NCBI RefSeq assembly: GCF_022865125.1
Contig: NZ_CP094828.1
Span: 1,860,001 to 1,924,000 of the forward strand
Reading direction: 5' to 3'
Source: Acuticoccus sp. I52.16.1
Lineage (GTDB): Bacteria > Pseudomonadota > Alphaproteobacteria > Rhizobiales > Amorphaceae
Length of the DNA stretch: 64,000 nt
Position 1 is the first letter of the stretch, and each line of letters starts with the position of its first letter. The translations under genes and the position numbers were made by a program. This document shows, piece by piece, positions 60,428 through 64,000 of this stretch. The notes beneath the pieces were generated by a model. It ran no database searches, was not told where the DNA came from, and saw only the letters and a program-made list of their open reading frames with translations.

Positions 60428-61987
60428 TCAGCCGCGCAGGCGGTGCAGCTCGGGCAGGACGCGGCCGAGGTCGACCGCCCGCCCCTCCCCGAGCGCGAAA
60501 TAGACGTCGCGGAAGAGGGCGAACAACGCGTCGTACACGGCGCGCGCGGCCGGATCGGGCGCATAGGTCCGCATCGGCGGGCAGAGTGCGGCCTGCCCCT
60601 CCTCCACGGTGGCGAACGCCCCCGCGGCCAGTCCGGCGAAGACGCACGAGCCGACGCCGACCGGCGAGGCGGCCGGCACCAGGATCTCCCGCCCCAGCGC
60701 GTCGGCGTAGACCTGGTTCAGCACATCGCCGCGTTGCGGCACGCCACCGGCGTTGATGATGCGATCGGCCGGCACACCGCCCTCGCCCATCCGGTCGAGG
60801 ATCACGCCCACGTGCAGCGCCATTCCCTCGATCGCCGCGAACAGCTCGTCAGCCGCCGTCGACGCGAGGCTCCACCCCAGCGTGACGCCGCCGAGGTCGG
60901 GCCGCACCAGCACGGTCCTGTCGCCGTTGTCCCATGGAATGCGCATCAGCCCGGTCTGCCCGGCGCGATAGTCGATCAGTTCGGCGGCGAGGTCGGACAG
61001 GGGTCGGCCGGCGCGGCGGGCGATGGCGTCGAACACGTCGCCGGTCGCCGACTGCCCGGCCTCGACACCCATGTAGGCCGGATGGACGCTGCCCGGCACC
61101 AGGCCGCACAGACCGGGGATCGTGCCGATCTCGGCCGGCCCCTCGGCGATGATGCAGGTCGAGGTGCCGACGACGTTGACGATATCGCCCATGCGGCAGC
61201 CGGCGCCGATCGCGTCCCAGTGCGCATCGAACGCGCCGACGGGGATCGGGATCCCGGCGGCGAGGCCCAGCCGCTCGGCCCATTCGGGGCAGAGGTGGCC
61301 GGCGATCCGGTCGGACGTCGCGACCTCGCCGACCAGACGGTCGTTGATGCCGGCGAGCAGCGGATCGACCTCGGCCAGCAGCGACGCCGGCGGCAGGCCG
61401 CCCCACCTCGGGTTCCACATCCACTTGTGGCCCATCGCGCAGACCGAGCGCTTGGCGGCTTCCGGCCGCGTCACCCCCGCCAGCGTCGCCGCCACCATGT
61501 CGCAATGCTCGAACGCGGAGGCCATGCGGCCCGCCTCGGGGTCGTGGCGCAGGAAGTGCAGGAGCTTGGCGTAGCCCCACTCGTGGGAGTAGACGCCGCC
61601 GCACCAGTCGATCGCCTCGTGGCCGGCGCCGCGGAAGGTCGCCGTGATCTCCGCCGCCTCGCGGTGGGCGCGGTGATCGCACCACAGGTAGTATTCGCCC
61701 ACCGGCTGCATCGCCGCGTCGACCGGGATCACGCTGGACCCCGTCGTGTCGCAGGCGATGGCGGCGACGTCCCGCCCGTCGATCCCCGCGTCGGCGACCG
61801 CGGCGCGGGTCGCCTCGGCGAGCGCGGCCATATGGTCGGCGTGGGACTGGGTGGCGCGGTAGGGGTCGGCCGGGTCGGTGTGGAGGGGATAGCTCGCGAC
61901 CGCGGTGCCGAGGTGCGTGCCGGACGTCTCCATCAAGGTGACACGCACGCTCAAGGTGCCGAAGTCGACGCCCGCGACGATCGCCAT
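60428..61987 (-). CDS. araB: Ribulokinase
   Basis: A 519-residue FGGY-family kinase that phosphorylates L-ribulose to L-ribulose 5-phosphate. The N-terminal phosphate loop AGVDFGTLSVRVTLME, ACDTTGSSVIPVDA, FDAHWDAIGAG (catalytic Asp), VVGTSTCIIA and AGGVPQRGDVLNQVYAD match ribulokinase. The ATG at 61987 was chosen since the upstream in-frame region overlaps araD. It lies two bases after the araD stop. No L-arabinose isomerase gene is found in the window. Confidence 0.94.
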   Translation of the reverse strand: MAIVAGVDFGTLSVRVTLMETSGTHLGTAVASYPLHTDPADPYRATQSHADHMAALAEATRAAVADAGIDGRDVAAIACDTTGSSVIPVDAAMQPVGEYYLWCDHRAHREAAEITATFRGAGHEAIDWCGGVYSHEWGYAKLLHFLRHDPEAGRMASAFEHCDMVAATLAGVTRPEAAKRSVCAMGHKWMWNPRWGGLPPASLLAEVDPLLAGINDRLVGEVATSDRIAGHLCPEWAERLGLAAGIPIPVGAFDAHWDAIGAGCRMGDIVNVVGTSTCIIAEGPAEIGTIPGLCGLVPGSVHPAYMGVEAGQSATGDVFDAIARRAGRPLSDLAAELIDYRAGQTGLMRIPWDNGDRTVLVRPDLGGVTLGWSLASTAADELFAAIEGMALHVGVILDRMGEGGVPADRIINAGGVPQRGDVLNQVYADALGREILVPAASPVGVGSCVFAGLAAGAFATVEEGQAALCPPMRTYAPDPAARAVYDALFALFRDVYFALGEGRAVDLGRVLPELHRLRG

Positions 61988-61989
61988 CG

Positions 61990-62679
61990 CTATTGTCCGT
62001 AGGTGGCGGCGGCGCCGTGCTTGCGCAGGTAGTGCCGGTCGCGCAGGTGGTCGGTGATGGCGCCGGTGCCGGGCGCGAGCGTCAAGGTCAGGTAGGCCAT
62101 CCGGGCGATCTCCTCGAGGAGGAAGGCGTTCTCCACCGCCGCCTCGGGCGTCGCGCCCCACACGAACGGCCCGTGGCCCTGGACGAGCGCTGCCGGCACC
62201 TCGGCCGGGTCGCGCCCCGCGAAGGTCTCGACGATCACCTCGCCCGTCGCCTCGACGTAGCGGCTGCCGGTCTCCTCCGGCGTCAGCGCGCGCGTCACCG
62301 GGACGGGGCCGCGGAAATAGTCCGCGTGGGTGGTGCCGAGGCAGGGGATCGGCCGGCCCGCCTGCGCGAAGATGGTGGCGTAGGTCGAATGGGTGTGCAC
62401 CACGCCGCCGATCCCCTCGAACGCGCGGTAGAGGACGACGTGGGTGGCAAGGTCGGACGAGGGCTTGAAGCGGTTGTCCTGCGCCACTCCGTCGAGCGTG
62501 GTGACGACGATGGAGTCGGCCGTCAGCGCATCGTAGGGTACGCCGCTCGGCTTGATGGCGATGCGCCCCGCCGCGCGGTCGATCCCGCTGGCGTTGCCGA
62601 AGGTGGAGATGACGAGCCCGCGGGCGACCGTCTCGACGTTGGCCGCGCGCACCCGCTCTTTCAGCGCATCAAGGGTCAT
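61990..62679 (-). CDS. araD: L-ribulose-5-phosphate 4-epimerase
   Basis: A 229-residue class II aldolase-fold enzyme that interconverts L-ribulose 5-phosphate and D-xylulose 5-phosphate. Zinc and phosphate motifs: STFGNASGID, IKPSGVPYD, VVHTHSTYATIF with the two His ligands, TTHADYF, and VQGHGPFVWG with a third His. It lies upstream of araB in the same transcript. Confidence 0.95.
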   Translation of the reverse strand: MTLDALKERVRAANVETVARGLVISTFGNASGIDRAAGRIAIKPSGVPYDALTADSIVVTTLDGVAQDNRFKPSSDLATHVVLYRAFEGIGGVVHTHSTYATIFAQAGRPIPCLGTTHADYFRGPVPVTRALTPEETGSRYVEATGEVIVETFAGRDPAEVPAALVQGHGPFVWGATPEAAVENAFLLEEIARMAYLTLTLAPGTGAITDHLRDRHYLRKHGAAATYGQ

Positions 62680-62701
62680 GGTCCGTCCGATGGAGTTGGG
62701 G

Positions 62702-62728
62702 GCGGCCCGCGCTCGGGGCGCGGGCCGC
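62702..62728 (-). other. Intercistronic hairpin after the RbsB-like gene
   Basis: Perfect 11-bp stem GCGGCCCGCGC with a 5-base loop between the binding-protein stop and araD. There is no T-run. Confidence 0.65.
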
Positions 62729-62756
62729 TGCGTGTCGAAGGGCCGCCGGGCGCGCC

Positions 62757-63701
62757 TCAGCGCGGGTCCGTCCAGCCCTTGTAGGACTCGAGGTTCTCCG
62801 CCGTGATCAGCTCGGGATCGAGGAGCACGGTGTCCTCCTCCGGGGTGTTCCCCTGGAAGGCGTCGTAGCCCATCTTCAACGCCTCGCCCGCCATCACGTA
62901 CGGGTCCTGCGAGGCGGACGCCTTGATGAGGGCGCTCTCGTCCTCCAACTCCTCCTCGATGTCCGGCGCGCCGTCCACCGCGGTGATGATGAAGCCGTCC
63001 CGGTTGAGCTGCTTGGCGGCGAGCTGGGCGCCGATCGCGGTCGGGTCGTTGATGGCGAACACCGCGTCGATGTCGTCATAGCGCGTCAGGAGGCCTTGCA
63101 TGACGGCGAGGCCACCCTCGCGCGAGCCCTGACCGTTCTGGTCGTCGGACAGGACGTTGATGCCCGAATGCGCGGAGAACACCTCCTTGCAGCCCTCGAC
63201 GCGGTCGAGGATCGACGACGACGCGGGGCCGTTGATGATGATCACGTTCCCCTCTTCGCCGATCTGGTCGATGATGTACTGGCACGCCTTGCGGCCGGCG
63301 GCGACGTTGTCGGTCATCACGGTCACGTCCGCGCCGGGCGCCGACACGTCGAACGCGGCGACGGTGATGCCGGCGTTCTGCGCGCGCTTCACCGCCGGGG
63401 CGATCGCCTTCGCGTCGACCGCGTTCAGCATGATGATGTCGACACCGGCGGCGATGAAGTTGTCGATCTGGCTGACCTGCTTGTTGAGGTCGTAATCGGC
63501 CGAGACCGAGGTCACCTGCACATCCGGGTTGATCTCCTTGGCGCGGTCCTCGATGCCCTTGATCGTGGCGACGAAGAACGGGTTGCCGAGGAGGCCGACG
63601 GAGATGCCGATCGACTCCAGCTTCTTGTCCTGCGCGCTGGCGCCGGTGGCGACCATGGCGGCGAGCGCCGTGCCGGCGAGCAGCTTGGTGAACTTACCCA
63701 T
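62757..63701 (-). CDS. Sugar ABC transporter periplasmic binding protein (RbsB-like)
   Basis: 314 residues with a signal peptide ending at TGASAQD. It is a type 1 periplasmic binding protein with GLLGNPFFVATIKGIEDRAK, NAVDAKAIAPAVKRAQNAGI, INGPASSSILDRVEGCKEVF and FAINDPTAIGAQLA. It sits between a ribose-type permease and araD-araB, so it probably imports L-arabinose, L-ribulose or a pentitol; the substrate cannot be fixed from sequence. Confidence 0.92.
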   Translation of the reverse strand: MGKFTKLLAGTALAAMVATGASAQDKKLESIGISVGLLGNPFFVATIKGIEDRAKEINPDVQVTSVSADYDLNKQVSQIDNFIAAGVDIIMLNAVDAKAIAPAVKRAQNAGITVAAFDVSAPGADVTVMTDNVAAGRKACQYIIDQIGEEGNVIIINGPASSSILDRVEGCKEVFSAHSGINVLSDDQNGQGSREGGLAVMQGLLTRYDDIDAVFAINDPTAIGAQLAAKQLNRDGFIITAVDGAPDIEEELEDESALIKASASQDPYVMAGEALKMGYDAFQGNTPEEDTVLLDPELITAENLESYKGWTDPR

Positions 63702-63726
63702 GAAACGTTCCTCCCTGTGGTTGGCC

Positions 63727-64000
63727 TCAGGCTCTCGTGCCCTTGAGGCGGTAGCGATCGAGGGCGACGGCGACGATGATGACGAGGCCCTTGATGATGA
63801 ACTGCCAGATGTCCGACACGCCGGTCAGGATGAGACCGTTGGACAGGACGGCGATGATGAGCGCGCCGATCAGCGTGCCCCAGATGGACCCGACGCCGCC
63901 GACGAAGGACGTGCCGCCCAGGATGACGGCGGCGATGGCGTCGAGCTCGTAGGCCTGGCCGAGTTGCAGGCCGTTCGCCGCGTAGAGACGCGCGGCGGAC
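63727..64000 (-). CDS. Sugar ABC transporter permease, C-terminal fragment (RbsC-like)
   Basis: The last ~91 residues of a CUT2 permease; the 5' part lies beyond the window. [20 protein letters not shown] and [20 protein letters not shown] are family signatures, and the protein ends [10 protein letters not shown]. The TGA stop is at 63727-63729, 25 bases before the RbsB-like start. Confidence 0.92.
   Translation of the reverse strand, partial: SAARLYAANGLQLGQAYELDAIAAVILGGTSFVGGVGSIWGTLIGALIIAVLSNGLILTGVSDIWQFIIKGLVIIVAVALDRYRLKGTRA

Overview
The window is about 70% GC and dense with genes. It has an intact ruvC-ruvA-ruvB-yebC neighbourhood, a luxR/luxI pair, a chvE-gguABC sugar operon and an ScfR/RamB-type regulator divergent from isocitrate lyase. 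Together these point to a free-living alphaproteobacterium, most likely of the order Hyphomicrobiales (Rhizobiales). This is inferred from gene content and order; no rRNA or other marker gene is present.

Left part (1-7.6 kb): the end of carA, a GNAT acetyltransferase, an enolase-superfamily enzyme, isocitrate lyase with a small downstream partner, the divergent ScfR/RamB-like regulator, and a LysR/EamA divergent pair.

Secondary-lipid/polyketide operon (7.55-23.5 kb, minus strand): five tightly spaced genes run from a TPR protein, through a short cytosolic alkaline-phosphatase/sulfatase-fold enzyme and a glycine-rich coiled-coil protein, to two large synthase subunits, and end at a clear Rho-independent terminator. 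The first synthase carries two nitronate-monooxygenase/PfaD-like halves, then KS-AT-ACP-KR-DH. The second carries KS-AT-DH and a fused phosphopantetheinyl transferase. The parts resemble a PUFA-synthase-like (Pfa) iterative megasynthase, but they are rearranged into two proteins with unusual accessory genes. This is the main candidate for an undescribed system. An in-frame, strong internal Shine-Dalgarno plus ATG inside the first subunit suggests a former gene boundary or a second translation product.

Middle part (24-46.8 kb): a TRAP transporter with two tandem binding proteins; a previously unremarked tandem pair of small-RNA-like units (29.03-29.34 kb), each with an FNR/CRP-like box, an equally spaced -10 region, an anti-Shine-Dalgarno hairpin loop and a terminator; ruvBAC, yebC, luxR/luxI, ymdB, 5-formyl-THF cyclo-ligase, DMT permease, an esterase, a TAXI-like binding protein, MscS, an 11-residue-repeat PRC-barrel protein, and puuA-puuB-like polyamine genes.

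Right part (46.9-64 kb): a sugar-uptake island, almost wholly on the minus strand. It holds three CUT2-type ABC systems (YtfQRT-YjfF-like, ChvE-GguAB and an RbsB/RbsC-like system cut by the window edge). With them are L-arabinose/D-galactose 1-dehydrogenase and L-arabinonate dehydratase (non-phosphorylative route), and ribulokinase plus ribulose-5-phosphate 4-epimerase (phosphorylative route). Strong hairpins follow each periplasmic binding-protein gene. A 5'-truncated surface-protein remnant interrupts the island. No rRNA, tRNA, CRISPR array, transposase or phage gene was seen.
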